NCBI GenBank assembly: GCA_024643555.1
Contig: JAHEMQ010000008.1
Span: forward strand, 1 to 47,235
Length of the DNA stretch: 47,235 nucleotides
Reading direction: 5' to 3'
From: Crocinitomicaceae bacterium
Lineage (GTDB): Bacteria > Bacteroidota > Bacteroidia > Flavobacteriales_D > Crocinitomicaceae
In this document: positions 36,163 through 45,103 of the stretch, one piece after another
Numbering within the stretch: the stretch's first letter is position 1
How the letters are laid out: every line of letters starts with the position of its first letter
Notes under the pieces: generated by a model
What the model was told of the DNA's origin: nothing
Seen by the model: only the letters and a program-made list of their open reading frames with translations
Database searches by the model: none
Translations under genes and position numbers: made by a program

Positions 36163-36897
36163 TTACCAAAAGTTTGATCGATCAGCTTTTCTCCAAAATA
36201 AAACAATGATAGCACCTACAATGGCTCCACCGACATGTGCCAAATGCGCAGTATTGTCATTCGGATTGTTTTGTAAGGACAAATACACTTCAATCAGGAA
36301 GTAAGCGGCAACAAAGTACTTCGCTTTGACGGGAATCGCAAAATACAAACGAAATTCCGTATTTGGAAAAAGAATTGCGAAGGCGGTCATGACGCCAAAA
36401 ATGGCTCCGGATGCACCAACAATTGGAGTAAAGCACATGGAAGCATATTTAATGACGCTACCAGAATTCGTGGATAACAATCCATCTCTGTCATTTTGAA
36501 TAATCAATTGATTGATTTCATCCAAACGGAAACCTTCCGAAATGATTGCTGATTTTAATTCTGAAATCTCAACTACTCCTAAAACATTGTACAAGGCATA
36601 AGCTCCCAATGCTGAGGCTATATAGAAAATAAAAAATCGTTTTGGGCCCCAAATATGTTCTAGGTAAGCACCAAGAATGGCAAATAAATACATGTTAAAA
36701 AGGATGTGGAAGAATCCACCATGCATGAAAAAATGCGTCACGATTTGATACGGCTTGAAAAGAGGAGAGTTTACATAGTGTGCTCCGAGAGATGAACTGA
36801 GGTCAATTCCCTGATACTGCAATACTAAAGTAACTACGAAGAACATGATGTTCAACAGAATGATGTTTTTAGTTACTTGTGGAAGATGGTTGAACAT
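36163..36897 (-). CDS. Rhomboid-family intramembrane serine protease
   Basis: A 244-residue six-helix rhomboid. The start ATG 36897 (MFNHLPQVTKNIILLNIM) lies 2 bases after the mutL stop; a longer frame would overlap mutL and adds a sequence without family resemblance. Motifs are HGGFFHILFNMYLFA, GASGAIFGVMTAF with the catalytic serine, and HLAHVGGAIVGA with the catalytic histidine. Between helices 2 and 3 is an unusual soluble insert with SEGFRLDEINQLIIQNDRDG. It is the second gene of the mutL-led operon. Confidence 0.92.
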   Translation of the reverse strand: MFNHLPQVTKNIILLNIMFFVVTLVLQYQGIDLSSSLGAHYVNSPLFKPYQIVTHFFMHGGFFHILFNMYLFAILGAYLEHIWGPKRFFIFYIASALGAYALYNVLGVVEISELKSAIISEGFRLDEINQLIIQNDRDGLLSTNSGSVIKYASMCFTPIVGASGAIFGVMTAFAILFPNTEFRLYFAIPVKAKYFVAAYFLIEVYLSLQNNPNDNTAHLAHVGGAIVGAIIVLFWRKADRSNFW

Positions 36898-36899
36898 GC

Positions 36900-38726
36900 T
36901 TAAAAGTTTGATTGAATTTCGGTTAGGGATAAGGTATGCATGATTTTCTTTCCATTTGGAGCCACTGCATGTTCCTTGCATTGAAACAAGGACTCTATGA
37001 GTGCTTGTGCTTCCTCTGGTCGACGAACAACGGCATCTTTCGAGGCGTTTTGCGTCAAACGTTTGACCAAATGATGTGCCACGTCTCCTTGATCAATATC
37101 TCTGTTTTGAAGTTCGGATAACAAGGAGTCAAGACATGCATCAATAGCATGTTCTGGTAAAACGGATGGAACACCATGTATGTACAAAATACCATCTTCT
37201 AATGAACTTTGAAAACCTAATTGATGAAGCAGTTTGTCATGGGTTTTCCATAAGTCGCCTTCGCTTGAAGACACCTGTTTTTCAATGGGAAATAGCAATT
37301 GTTGGCTATCCAATGCTTGATGAATGAATCGTGAAATTAACTCGTCGTATAAAATGCGCCATTTTGCACGCTTCACGTCAATGACTAACAGTCCAGATTT
37401 TGTTGGCGAAAAGACGTAGCGGTCGTGTAATAAGTAACTGCCAGATTCTCGTTCTTCGTGTAAACCTAAATCCTCAGAAAGATCTCCACGGTTCGAAGTT
37501 TGCTCTTCTATTTGATAAAAGTTCTCCCAATCCTCTGTACTTGGCATGGTTTGTCCAAATCCTTCATTTTTCAATGCTTTCGAAAATCCGTTCCCACTCG
37601 AAGTGGAAGAGCTACGTGCAGACTGAAAAGGATTGAATGTTGGGTCGACCGTGATTTGGGGTGCTACTGGATCTGTTTTTCGGAAGGAACTTGGAACATC
37701 AAAACTTGTTTCTGTTTCGAAATCAAGGGTAGGGAAGATGTTGTGTTTTCCCAACGCTTGTCTCACACTGCTTAACAATATGGAATAGATAAATCTGTCC
37801 TCTTCGAATTTAATCTCTGTTTTAGTCGGATGAATGTTGACGTCAATTTTCGCCGGATCTACATCCAAATAAATGCAATAACTAGGATAGTGTTTTTCAC
37901 TAATCATTCCATCAAATGCTTTCGAAATGGCATGATGAAAGTAAGAATCCTTGAAATAACGATTGTTGACAAAAAAGAACTGTTCGCCGCGCGTTTTTCT
38001 TGCTGCATCTGGTTTTCCAATAAATCCTTTAATCGAAACAATGTTCGTTTGTTCCTCGATTGGAACCAGGCGTTCATTGCTGTTACGACCGAAAATACTA
38101 GCAACGCGCATACGCAACACTCCTGCTTGCAAATTATAGATTTCTTGTCCGTTATGGTGTAAGGTAAATTTAATCTCGGGATGTGCCAACGCCACACGTT
38201 CAAACTCATCGCGGATGTGTCCAAATTCAATGGTTTCTGACTTCAAGAAATTTCTTCTGGCAGGGACATTGTAAAACAAGTTTTTTACTTCAAAACTTGT
38301 CCCTTTCGCACAAACGATTTGCTCGTTGGTTCGGATGGTATTTCCTTCTACTTCGATGAATGTTCCTGTATCCACTTGGACTTGTTTTGTCCGCATTGCT
38401 ACATGCGCAATCGAAGCAATCGAAGCAAGTGCCTCTCCACGAAACCCTTTGGTTTGTAATTTGAAAAGGTCATCCGCAGTCTTTAATTTACTGGTAGCAT
38501 GACGCTGAAAGCACTTCACAGCATCTTCCGGACTCATCCCGGTCCCGTCGTCCACTACTTGAATGAGTGTTTTTCCAGCATCCTTAATGATCAATTGAAC
38601 CTGTGTCGCTCCTGAGTCGATGGAATTCTCCATGAGTTCTTTCACTACGGAAGCTGGACGTTGAATCACTTCACCTGCTGCAATCTGATTGGCAATGTGT
38701 TCAGGAAGTAGTTGAATCACACTCAT
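36900..38726 (-). CDS. mutL: DNA mismatch repair protein MutL
   Basis: Mismatch repair coordinator. ATG 38726 (MSVIQLLPEHIANQIAAGEVIQ) is preferred over a TTG 6 bases upstream; length 608. The GHKL ATPase shows KELMENSIDSGATQV, QVVDDGTGM and TKGFRGEALASI. A disordered serine-rich linker lies at about 355-400, and then the C-terminal dimerisation domain. Nicking MutL proteins have DQHAxxE-x4-E. Here the segment reads LLVIDVKRAKWRILYDE near 447, and the CPHGRP zinc motif is replaced by APNGKKIMH, so endonuclease activity is unlikely. It leads a run of five packed genes. Confidence 0.94.
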   Translation of the reverse strand: MSVIQLLPEHIANQIAAGEVIQRPASVVKELMENSIDSGATQVQLIIKDAGKTLIQVVDDGTGMSPEDAVKCFQRHATSKLKTADDLFKLQTKGFRGEALASIASIAHVAMRTKQVQVDTGTFIEVEGNTIRTNEQIVCAKGTSFEVKNLFYNVPARRNFLKSETIEFGHIRDEFERVALAHPEIKFTLHHNGQEIYNLQAGVLRMRVASIFGRNSNERLVPIEEQTNIVSIKGFIGKPDAARKTRGEQFFFVNNRYFKDSYFHHAISKAFDGMISEKHYPSYCIYLDVDPAKIDVNIHPTKTEIKFEEDRFIYSILLSSVRQALGKHNIFPTLDFETETSFDVPSSFRKTDPVAPQITVDPTFNPFQSARSSSTSSGNGFSKALKNEGFGQTMPSTEDWENFYQIEEQTSNRGDLSEDLGLHEERESGSYLLHDRYVFSPTKSGLLVIDVKRAKWRILYDELISRFIHQALDSQQLLFPIEKQVSSSEGDLWKTHDKLLHQLGFQSSLEDGILYIHGVPSVLPEHAIDACLDSLLSELQNRDIDQGDVAHHLVKRLTQNASKDAVVRRPEEAQALIESLFQCKEHAVAPNGKKIMHTLSLTEIQSNF

Positions 38727-38807
38727 ATCCAAAAAATGTTAGATTCGTGAGGGAATGTCCAAAAGGATTGCGCTAAAATGCCTGTAAAAAAATGCGTATT
38801 CATGTCC

Positions 38808-38848
38808 ATCGTTACTCACAAAAATAACGATAATCCTTGGGAATTATC
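38808..38848. other. Two overlapping inverted repeats between the sigma module and mutL
   Basis: ATCGTTA (38808-38814) pairs perfectly with TAACGAT (38825-38831), and GATAAT (38829-38834) with ATTATC (38843-38848). The shared bases make the two hairpins mutually exclusive. On the minus strand they lie after the stop at 38877 and before the mutL start. A T7 run follows 14 bases later, so a weak terminator is possible but not classical. Confidence 0.35.
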
Positions 38849-38876
38849 TTCCCTTCACACAACATTTCCGTTTTTT

Positions 38877-40136
38877 CTACATGCGAACAATTGTTCCGCG
38901 GTACTCGCCTTTTTCTCCAGCTAATGGATTTTGCAAAACCACTTTCCAAATGTAAGCTTTGTTGCTAGGAACCATCTTGCCATCACGTCGGTCAATTCCG
39001 TCCCAGGCATTATCAGCATCTGTCGATTGGAAAATGAGTCCACCGTTATCTGGATCCAAAATGATCAATTTAAACGGTGTTTGTCGAATGGTTAAGGCAA
39101 AAGGCATAAACGTGTTGTTACGACTATCCAAGGACTGTGGGTTAAATGCGTTCACAGCCAATAAGTTATAATCCTCTGAAATGTTGATCATTTCTTTTTC
39201 CTTCGATTTACATCCATTCGCACCGATGGCTTGTACTTCCACAATAGCGATACCTTTGACAAATGCAAGGACATTTGTTGATTTCCCTTGGTACGTATCC
39301 ATTTTCACGTTGGAAAACCAGCTCAAGTGTGCGTCAGTTGCTTCAGCTGTCAAATTGATTTTAGGTAAACCGTCTTCATAATTGATGTTTCGATCAACCG
39401 ATAAAGCCAAGTTAGGCGCAGCGAATACTTCAAAACTTCCAAATTCCTCAATCTGTCCGTAAGGACCAGTATTCGCAGTTAAAGTTACTTTTCCTGCTTC
39501 TGTTAATTTAATAGAAATCGATTGTCCATATCCGAAATACAACATTTTTCCCGCATAGTTGATGAAGCGTTCATGCTGTTGATCAGCTGCAAGTTCAAAT
39601 GTTTCACCTTGACATCTGCTTTTGAAGTCAAATTGTACAATTCCACCACTGTATGAAGGTGTTGTTTCTTGATTTTCAATTATTTGATCCCTTAAGCCCA
39701 GTACTTCTCTTTGATTTAAAATAAGTGGAATCGAATGTGGAATCAACTCATTTTCATTGGGAATAACTGCTGGCGGATTGCTTTGAATCATCAACTGATC
39801 CATTTCGTTTGAATTCATTCCTTTTTCAGTGTGATGTTGAGCCGTTAAAGGAGCTGCTTCGCTTTGATTTGGAGATGCCACTACCGTAGCATTTGTTTTC
39901 TTAGAGGCAGTTTTTTCGTTTGTTTCTCTCCAAGCACGTTTAACTGAAGTCGGTAGCGTAAAATACGCAACAATACCAATGGCAATTACAATAACAGCAG
40001 ACCATTTCAAACTGGATGACTGGTACCATTTTTTAGCGCTTAATTTTTGATTCAGCGATTCCCATGCTTGCGCATTATAAGGAAGCTCGAAATCATTCAA
40101 GGCCTTTTTAAAATTATGTTCTAAACCATCTTTCAT
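38877..40136 (-). CDS. Putative anti-sigma membrane protein with gliding-motility/T9SS type B-like C-terminal domain
   Basis: A 419-residue protein. The N-terminus (1-36, NDFELPYNAQAWESLNQKL) matches the short cytoplasmic segment common to Bacteroidota proteins encoded beside ECF sigma factors. A single helix at 45-61 follows. The predicted periplasmic part has a low-complexity stretch (65-155) and two Ig-like regions (about 170-320). It ends with a 90-residue domain (AVNAFNPQSLDSRNNTFMPF, then WDGIDRRDGKMVPSNKAYIW and GTIVRM). This matches the gliding motility-associated C-terminal domain (CHU_C, T9SS type B). Its start overlaps the sigma gene by 4 bases. Acting as an anti-sigma factor is inferred from layout. 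Confidence 0.75.
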   Translation of the reverse strand: MKDGLEHNFKKALNDFELPYNAQAWESLNQKLSAKKWYQSSSLKWSAVIVIAIGIVAYFTLPTSVKRAWRETNEKTASKKTNATVVASPNQSEAAPLTAQHHTEKGMNSNEMDQLMIQSNPPAVIPNENELIPHSIPLILNQREVLGLRDQIIENQETTPSYSGGIVQFDFKSRCQGETFELAADQQHERFINYAGKMLYFGYGQSISIKLTEAGKVTLTANTGPYGQIEEFGSFEVFAAPNLALSVDRNINYEDGLPKINLTAEATDAHLSWFSNVKMDTYQGKSTNVLAFVKGIAIVEVQAIGANGCKSKEKEMINISEDYNLLAVNAFNPQSLDSRNNTFMPFALTIRQTPFKLIILDPDNGGLIFQSTDADNAWDGIDRRDGKMVPSNKAYIWKVVLQNPLAGEKGEYRGTIVRM

Positions 40137-40705
40137 TTCTCGATGTGTATGAATTTCTCTGTTAATATGCGTTGAAGGTTCATCTTTGCCTTCGCCAAAT
40201 TGGATTTTGAAGTTCCTTCACTAATTCCCAAAAGATCAGCGATTTCTTTGTGTGAACAATCCTCTAAAACAAACAAGTTAAATACTGTACGATAGGCAGG
40301 TGATAATTTGGAAATAGCCTCCATGGCTACTTCTGCTTTAAGTCCGAGTAAATCTAACTCTTCCTGCTCCACTAGCTCGTCGCGACCTTCTTGCTTGAAA
40401 TCAGTGTCCAAGTCACTCAAAAAAGGATTTCGTTTGGCTTTTCGAAGGGCATCGATCGCCGTGTTAGCCACAATGCGACGAATCCATCCTTCCAAAGAAC
40501 CTTTGAAATCAAAAACTTCCAATTTGTCAAAGACCTTTAAAAACGCTTCTTGCAAAACCTCTTGGGCAGTGTCCCTGTCCGACATATAACGCAAACATAC
40601 TGCCATCATTTTTCCGTAAAATTGCTTAAACAATGCCTCCTGCGAACGACGTTCGCCCCGGATGCATCCCTCCACAATTTCCTTTAAATGACCCTGGTTC
40701 TCCAA
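40133..40705 (-). CDS. ECF-type RNA polymerase sigma factor
   Basis: A 190-residue sigma-70 family protein with regions 2 and 4 only. Region 2 is at about 24-90 (ALFKQFYGKMMAVCLRYM, DTAQEVLQEAFLKVF and GWIRRIVANTAIDALRK). Region 4 is at about 130-185 (AISKLSPAYRTVFNLFVLED and KEIADLLGISEGTSKSNLAKA). It overlaps the putative anti-sigma gene by 4 bases, so the two are translationally coupled. It is divergent from mdh with about 150 bases between the starts. A promoter for self-regulation could lie there, but I could not recognise one. Confidence 0.93.
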   Translation of the reverse strand: MENQGHLKEIVEGCIRGERRSQEALFKQFYGKMMAVCLRYMSDRDTAQEVLQEAFLKVFDKLEVFDFKGSLEGWIRRIVANTAIDALRKAKRNPFLSDLDTDFKQEGRDELVEQEELDLLGLKAEVAMEAISKLSPAYRTVFNLFVLEDCSHKEIADLLGISEGTSKSNLAKAKMNLQRILTEKFIHIEK

Positions 40706-40853
40706 TTTTCAACAATTTTTAAACGTCTCGAAGATACGACGGTTGCCTTGAAAAATAAATAAAACTGAAAATAAGGACTAAAAAAACTAAAATTTGCTCA
40801 AATTCACTAAATTCGTGACGCTATTAAGCAATTACGAACTAATACCAGATCAA

Positions 40854-41792
40854 ATGAAAGTAACCGTAGTAGGTGCAGGTAATGTAGGAGCAACCTGTGC
40901 AGATGTGTTAGCGCAACGAGAAATCGCTAACGAAATTGTTTTATTAGATATCAAAGAAGGTTTTGCGGAAGGAAAAGCTTTGGATATCTGGCAAACGTCT
41001 CCAATCAACTTGTATGATTCACGTACAATTGGTTCAACAAACGATTATGCTAAAACAGCAGATTCAGATGTGGTGGTCATTACTTCAGGTTTACCAAGAA
41101 AACCGGGAATGTCTCGTGACGATCTTATCGCTACCAATGCAGGTATTGTTAAGACCGTGACAGAGAACATCGTGAAGTATTCACCGAATGCCATCATCGT
41201 TGTTGTTTCGAATCCGTTGGATGTCATGACGTATTGCGCATATTTAAATGCGAACACAGATCCAAATAAAGTTTTTGGAATGGCAGGAGTGTTGGATACT
41301 GCACGTTACCGTGCATTTTTGGCCTCGGAATTAAACGTTTCTCCGAAGGATATTCAAGCAGTGTTGATGGGTGGACACGGGGACACGATGGTTCCACTTC
41401 CACGTTATACGACTGTTGGTGGAATTCCAGTAACTGAATTAATTGATGAAGCCAAATTGAACGAAATCATCGAACGCACGAAATTTGGTGGTGGCGAAAT
41501 CGTGAAATTATTGGGTACTTCGGCTTGGTATGCACCAGGTGCGGCAGCGGCTCAAATGGTAGAAGCGATTGTTCGTGATCAAAAACGTATTTTCCCAGTT
41601 TGTGCTTGGTTGCAAGGAGAATATGGAATGAAAGATATTTACCTTGGTGTACCTGTAGTTCTTGGTAAAAACGGAATCGAGAAGATCATCGAATTGCAAT
41701 TAAACGATGCTGAACGTGCACTTTTAGTGGAATCTGCAGACGCAGTGAAAAGTGTGATGGAAGTATTGGACAACATGATTGCGAACGCATAA
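40854..41792 (+). CDS. mdh: Malate dehydrogenase (LDH-like)
   Basis: NAD-dependent malate/oxaloacetate dehydrogenase of the TCA cycle. The ATG at 40854 (MKVTVVGAGNVGATCADVL) gives 312 residues and begins directly with the NAD-binding glycine loop; an upstream in-frame ATG at 40794 adds 20 unlikely residues. Substrate-binding GLPRKPGMSRDDLI carries the mobile-loop arginines. GGHGDTMVPLPRY holds the catalytic histidine near residue 174. Arginine rather than glutamine in the loop position points to malate over lactate. It stands alone, with a strong terminator after it. Confidence 0.96.
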   Translation: MKVTVVGAGNVGATCADVLAQREIANEIVLLDIKEGFAEGKALDIWQTSPINLYDSRTIGSTNDYAKTADSDVVVITSGLPRKPGMSRDDLIATNAGIVKTVTENIVKYSPNAIIVVVSNPLDVMTYCAYLNANTDPNKVFGMAGVLDTARYRAFLASELNVSPKDIQAVLMGGHGDTMVPLPRYTTVGGIPVTELIDEAKLNEIIERTKFGGGEIVKLLGTSAWYAPGAAAAQMVEAIVRDQKRIFPVCAWLQGEYGMKDIYLGVPVVLGKNGIEKIIELQLNDAERALLVESADAVKSVMEVLDNMIANA

Positions 41793-41810
41793 GAGTTTAA
41801 TCTTTTTCAA

Positions 41811-41848
41811 AAAAAAATGCGGATGAAGTTCATCCGCATTTTTTTTGT
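41811..41848. terminator. Bidirectional terminator between mdh and the beta-helix lipoprotein gene
   Basis: A strong inverted repeat (GCGGATG with CATCCGC, extended by A-T pairs) centred on 41829 is flanked by a run of A upstream and a run of eight T downstream. It can terminate mdh on the plus strand and the convergent gene ending at 41856 on the minus strand. Confidence 0.9.
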
Positions 41849-41855
41849 CTAAATT

Positions 41856-43244
41856 TTAATTTTCAATGGCGCCGATGTCCGGAGGATTATTTCGCGCGTT
41901 ACCAAGAATGTCCGTAACGACGGAAGTGGTAATGCCATTCCCCTGTAAGTCCGAACTGGCTCCAAAAGTAAAGTCTAAATTCGACGGATCAGTGAACGCA
42001 GCTTGTCCATTCCAAATCACCGAAGCATCGTAAAAACTATCCGTGTAAATTTGCTCCGAACGCAATAAGGTATTTCTGAAGTCGAAATGAAGTACAACAC
42101 CCGACATCTGAATGGTGTCCATCGCAAATTCTGTTGCCAAATTCCCTGTTACGACACAATTGTAGAGTTTTCCTTCCTCAATGGAGGACACGTTCGTTTG
42201 TCCGGCCGTATAGTCATTGTAGTAATTACTGATTCCAACAGCAGGATTCGTTGAGCTGCCGTATCCAACTAAATCACAATGATTAAAATTGAAGTCACCA
42301 CCTTGAAGGACAAACAAGGCATGTGTGCCGTTTTTAGCTACGATGCAATTTTCTGCTTTTACTTTCGCACCGGCAAAAATAAACACCCCGTATCGCGCTT
42401 GATTTTGAATAATGGTGTTCGTCAGGGTTAAGGTATATCCAGTGTTCGTTGGATCCTCACTGTACAAGTGAACACCGGCTGTTCCATTTTTTATAATTGC
42501 ATAATCGATGGTGCTTGGACGTGCTTTGTGAAAATAAATCCCGTAAAATTGTCCGGCAATATGTTGATAATCCTGCTCTAAACGATCCCCTTCAATGATG
42601 ACTTCGTTTCCAAGAGTCCCCTGAATGTTCAAGGTCGACTTGTACACATAAAGGATGGCGTTCTTGTGCATGTGAATGTGCGTACCTGCTGAAATATTTA
42701 GCGTTTTCGCCGAATCAATTGCGGCGTAACCATAAATTACATGAGGTTTATCGTTTGGCCAAGTACCTTCGTTTAAATCCTTGTAATGAAAATAGGCATC
42801 TTGTCCCCATACGGCCAACTTAACAAATTGATCCATTCCATTGGTACGAAAACGAATGGAGTCTTCAATAATGAGTGGAAGGTTCGACCCGTTTGGATCC
42901 AAGGTCACTTCTACGAAAACAAAAAGGCTGTCTTCCCCTTCGATGTTGATATCTGTCAATTTTGTTCCTTTCAGTCCGTCCACATTCATATAGAATTTGG
43001 AACTTGTTCCGCCCATTAATTCGATTTCGTCGATGTGGATGGTCTTGTGATCTTTATTGTAGATTTTAAATTGCTGCGTGGTGGACCCTATGGAGGTGAA
43101 AACCGTATCGAATACCACGGTGTCTTTGGAAAAACTCAAGTGATTTTTAGATAGAACGATATGCTTCCCACAGGAGCTGAATGATGCTCCAACGATGATG
43201 AGTAAACATAAAAAAATCGAAGAAATAAAAAATCGCATTTGCAT
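41856..43244 (-). CDS. Lipoprotein with right-handed parallel beta-helix
   Basis: A 462-residue predicted lipoprotein. The ATG at 43244 gives a signal peptide with the lipobox GASFSSC (lipidated C25). Residues 30-140 are beta-rich (KDTVVFDTVFTSIGSTTQQFKIYN resembles an abnormal spindle-like/Hydin Ig domain). About 160-410 look like a right-handed parallel beta-helix (ILYVYKSTLNIQGTLGNEVIIEG, TGYTLTLTNTIIQNQARYGVFIF). The end GNARNNPPDIGAIE is the typical choice-of-anchor Q motif of such proteins. Surface polysaccharide binding is possible, but no catalytic residues stand out. It is divergent from the exported protein at 43326. Confidence 0.82.
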   Translation of the reverse strand: MQMRFFISSIFLCLLIIVGASFSSCGKHIVLSKNHLSFSKDTVVFDTVFTSIGSTTQQFKIYNKDHKTIHIDEIELMGGTSSKFYMNVDGLKGTKLTDINIEGEDSLFVFVEVTLDPNGSNLPLIIEDSIRFRTNGMDQFVKLAVWGQDAYFHYKDLNEGTWPNDKPHVIYGYAAIDSAKTLNISAGTHIHMHKNAILYVYKSTLNIQGTLGNEVIIEGDRLEQDYQHIAGQFYGIYFHKARPSTIDYAIIKNGTAGVHLYSEDPTNTGYTLTLTNTIIQNQARYGVFIFAGAKVKAENCIVAKNGTHALFVLQGGDFNFNHCDLVGYGSSTNPAVGISNYYNDYTAGQTNVSSIEEGKLYNCVVTGNLATEFAMDTIQMSGVVLHFDFRNTLLRSEQIYTDSFYDASVIWNGQAAFTDPSNLDFTFGASSDLQGNGITTSVVTDILGNARNNPPDIGAIEN

Positions 43245-43325
43245 ATAACGAACAAATCTACGGATTATTGAGACTTTTTTTGAACCTTTGATGAACTTGG
43301 TTGTAAATAGCAAAAAATCATCCCA

Positions 43326-44522
43326 ATGAAACGGATCTTTATACTGTATGTTTTTCTTGCACTACCCTTGCTTTTTTTGGCACAACCTCCACAAGGTAAG
43401 AAAGAAACGAATGTACAAATGAATGCTGGTTATATGAATATTCAAACCAATCAATCCACGGAGAACGGTTTAATCAATAGTGCACCTCAGACGGAGCAAA
43501 ACACCTTGATCAAAAGTGATTCAGTTTATTTCAATGTGGAACGCAAAGGAAACGAAAATAGATTGAAGGATCAGGAGCAATTATCGGTCGATCAAACCAC
43601 ACAAACAATCCGTTCGTTTTCCTTGGTTCGACAAAAATCCAAACTGAATAACTTTCAACGTACACCACTTCCTGCTGAGCAACATGAGATGGATACGAAA
43701 GTGCAGCAATTAGAACAACTTTCTCCTCAATCATGGGAATATCAATTTGCATTTTACTCCGCTGGAAATTACAATTTAGATCGAGCACCAGCTATGGAAA
43801 AAGCGTTTGAAATGAATCCAGATGACAGCGAAGTTCTAAAACAATATTTTTCCGTGAAGTACATTTCAGGTGACACTTTGAACGCTGCCAATACCTTGTC
43901 AACGATGTCCCTGTATGGATCCTTGAGTTTGGATATTGAGCGATACACATCTGATGTCCTGCTATCCTGTTCTCCAAGTTCTACCCTGATTACACATGGA
44001 TTCGAGGATTCTTATGGTTGTTTTTTCAATCAATTTAACCATCAACAATCGGTGGATGTACGGATCATTTCCCTCGATTTTTTACAAAGCCCACAATACC
44101 GCTCCGAACTATCGAAATTAGGATACAAATTCCCAAATTCAGCGCGTGTGGATGTAGGGTATTTAAACCAGTTTTGTTATTTAAATGCGGACAAAAACAT
44201 TCATTTATCGATGACCTTACCCCGAACCTATTTGGAACAAATGGCAAAAAAACTGTATCCATGTGGACTCACATTTGTCTACGCTGATAGTCCTCCAGTT
44301 GATTTGCCTTCGCGCCAACAGAATTTGTGGTTTTACCAGCTGACAAAATATGGATTGAACGAAGGGGAACAAAAAACGAAGTTCGCATCGAATTACTTGC
44401 CGATGTTGTATGTGCTCCTGCGTAAATTCGAGCGAGAGGGAGACGAACTGCAGGCCCAGCAAATCCATGAAAGCATCGATCGCATTCAAGTCAAACAAGT
44501 GAGCAAGAAACTCGGAGATTAA
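43326..44522 (+). CDS. Exported protein of unknown function, coupled to an ECF sigma gene
   Basis: A 398-residue protein with a signal peptide (1-19, PLLFLAQ) and then a low-complexity, Gln/Asn-rich segment up to about residue 100. The second half has a helical repeat-like part (AMEKAFEMNPDDSEVLKQYF, TPR-like) and SDVLLSCSPSSTLITHGFEDSYGC followed by VDVRIISLDFLQSPQYRSEL. The latter pattern recalls the soluble C-terminal part of DUF2723 membrane proteins, where NGDNDT is usual; here it is HGFEDS. I do not know the function. Its stop directly abuts the sigma factor ATG (TAAATG), so expression is coupled. Confidence 0.7.
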   Translation: MKRIFILYVFLALPLLFLAQPPQGKKETNVQMNAGYMNIQTNQSTENGLINSAPQTEQNTLIKSDSVYFNVERKGNENRLKDQEQLSVDQTTQTIRSFSLVRQKSKLNNFQRTPLPAEQHEMDTKVQQLEQLSPQSWEYQFAFYSAGNYNLDRAPAMEKAFEMNPDDSEVLKQYFSVKYISGDTLNAANTLSTMSLYGSLSLDIERYTSDVLLSCSPSSTLITHGFEDSYGCFFNQFNHQQSVDVRIISLDFLQSPQYRSELSKLGYKFPNSARVDVGYLNQFCYLNADKNIHLSMTLPRTYLEQMAKKLYPCGLTFVYADSPPVDLPSRQQNLWFYQLTKYGLNEGEQKTKFASNYLPMLYVLLRKFEREGDELQAQQIHESIDRIQVKQVSKKLGD

Positions 44523-45101
44523 ATGAAATTCTTTCGCAAATCTATTTCCGAATGGACAGATGAGTCCCTCATGCACGCCTTAGGCGAGGGGAATCAGCAT
44601 GCCTTTACGGAATTGTATGAGCGATATGCGGGGAAATTGCGCGGATATTTTAGAAACATGCTTTGGCGGGACGATGAAAAGGCGGAGGACTTTGTTCATG
44701 ATTTATTTGCAAAAATCATTCAGCACCCAGCGTTGTTCGATACCAACCGATCTTTTAAAACCTGGGTTTTTTCCGTAGCGAGCAACATGTGTAAAAACGA
44801 ATACAAGCGAATGGAAGTCCGCAAGAACACCATCAACGGTGCCGATACTTCGCATGCACCTTCATCGGAAAATGTCCTAAATCAAGTGCAAGATGTACAA
44901 TTTATGGAGGATTTTGAGCTGAAAATACAAGAACTTGATGAAAAACACCGATCTGTCTTCACGTTGAGGCATTTGGACGGATTGTCATTAAAAGAAATCG
45001 CAGAAATTTTGGAAATAAATGAAGGGACAGTTAAATCCCGATTATTTTATGCTACGAAATTTCTAGCAAATCAACTAAGTATATACCAACTGAACGAATA
45101 A
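44523..45101 (+). CDS. ECF-type RNA polymerase sigma factor
   Basis: A 192-residue sigma factor. Region 2 is at about 25-90 (AFTELYERYAGKLRGYFRNM, AEDFVHDLFAKIIQH and FKTWVFSVASNMCKNEYKR). Region 4 is at about 135-185 (QELDEKHRSVFTLRHLDGLS and KEIAEILEINEGTVKSRLFYA). It is quite different from the sigma factor at 40133. It sits between the exported protein (stop adjacent to start) and a membrane-anchored protein 2 bases downstream, which is the usual place for an anti-sigma factor. Confidence 0.92.
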   Translation: MKFFRKSISEWTDESLMHALGEGNQHAFTELYERYAGKLRGYFRNMLWRDDEKAEDFVHDLFAKIIQHPALFDTNRSFKTWVFSVASNMCKNEYKRMEVRKNTINGADTSHAPSSENVLNQVQDVQFMEDFELKIQELDEKHRSVFTLRHLDGLSLKEIAEILEINEGTVKSRLFYATKFLANQLSIYQLNE

Positions 45102-45103
45102 TC

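Noticed and set aside
37830-38230. Open frames of about 110 codons on both strands within mutL, in frames other than mutL.
   Set aside because: They sit inside the conserved MutL ATPase region and their products look like nothing but back-translation noise.
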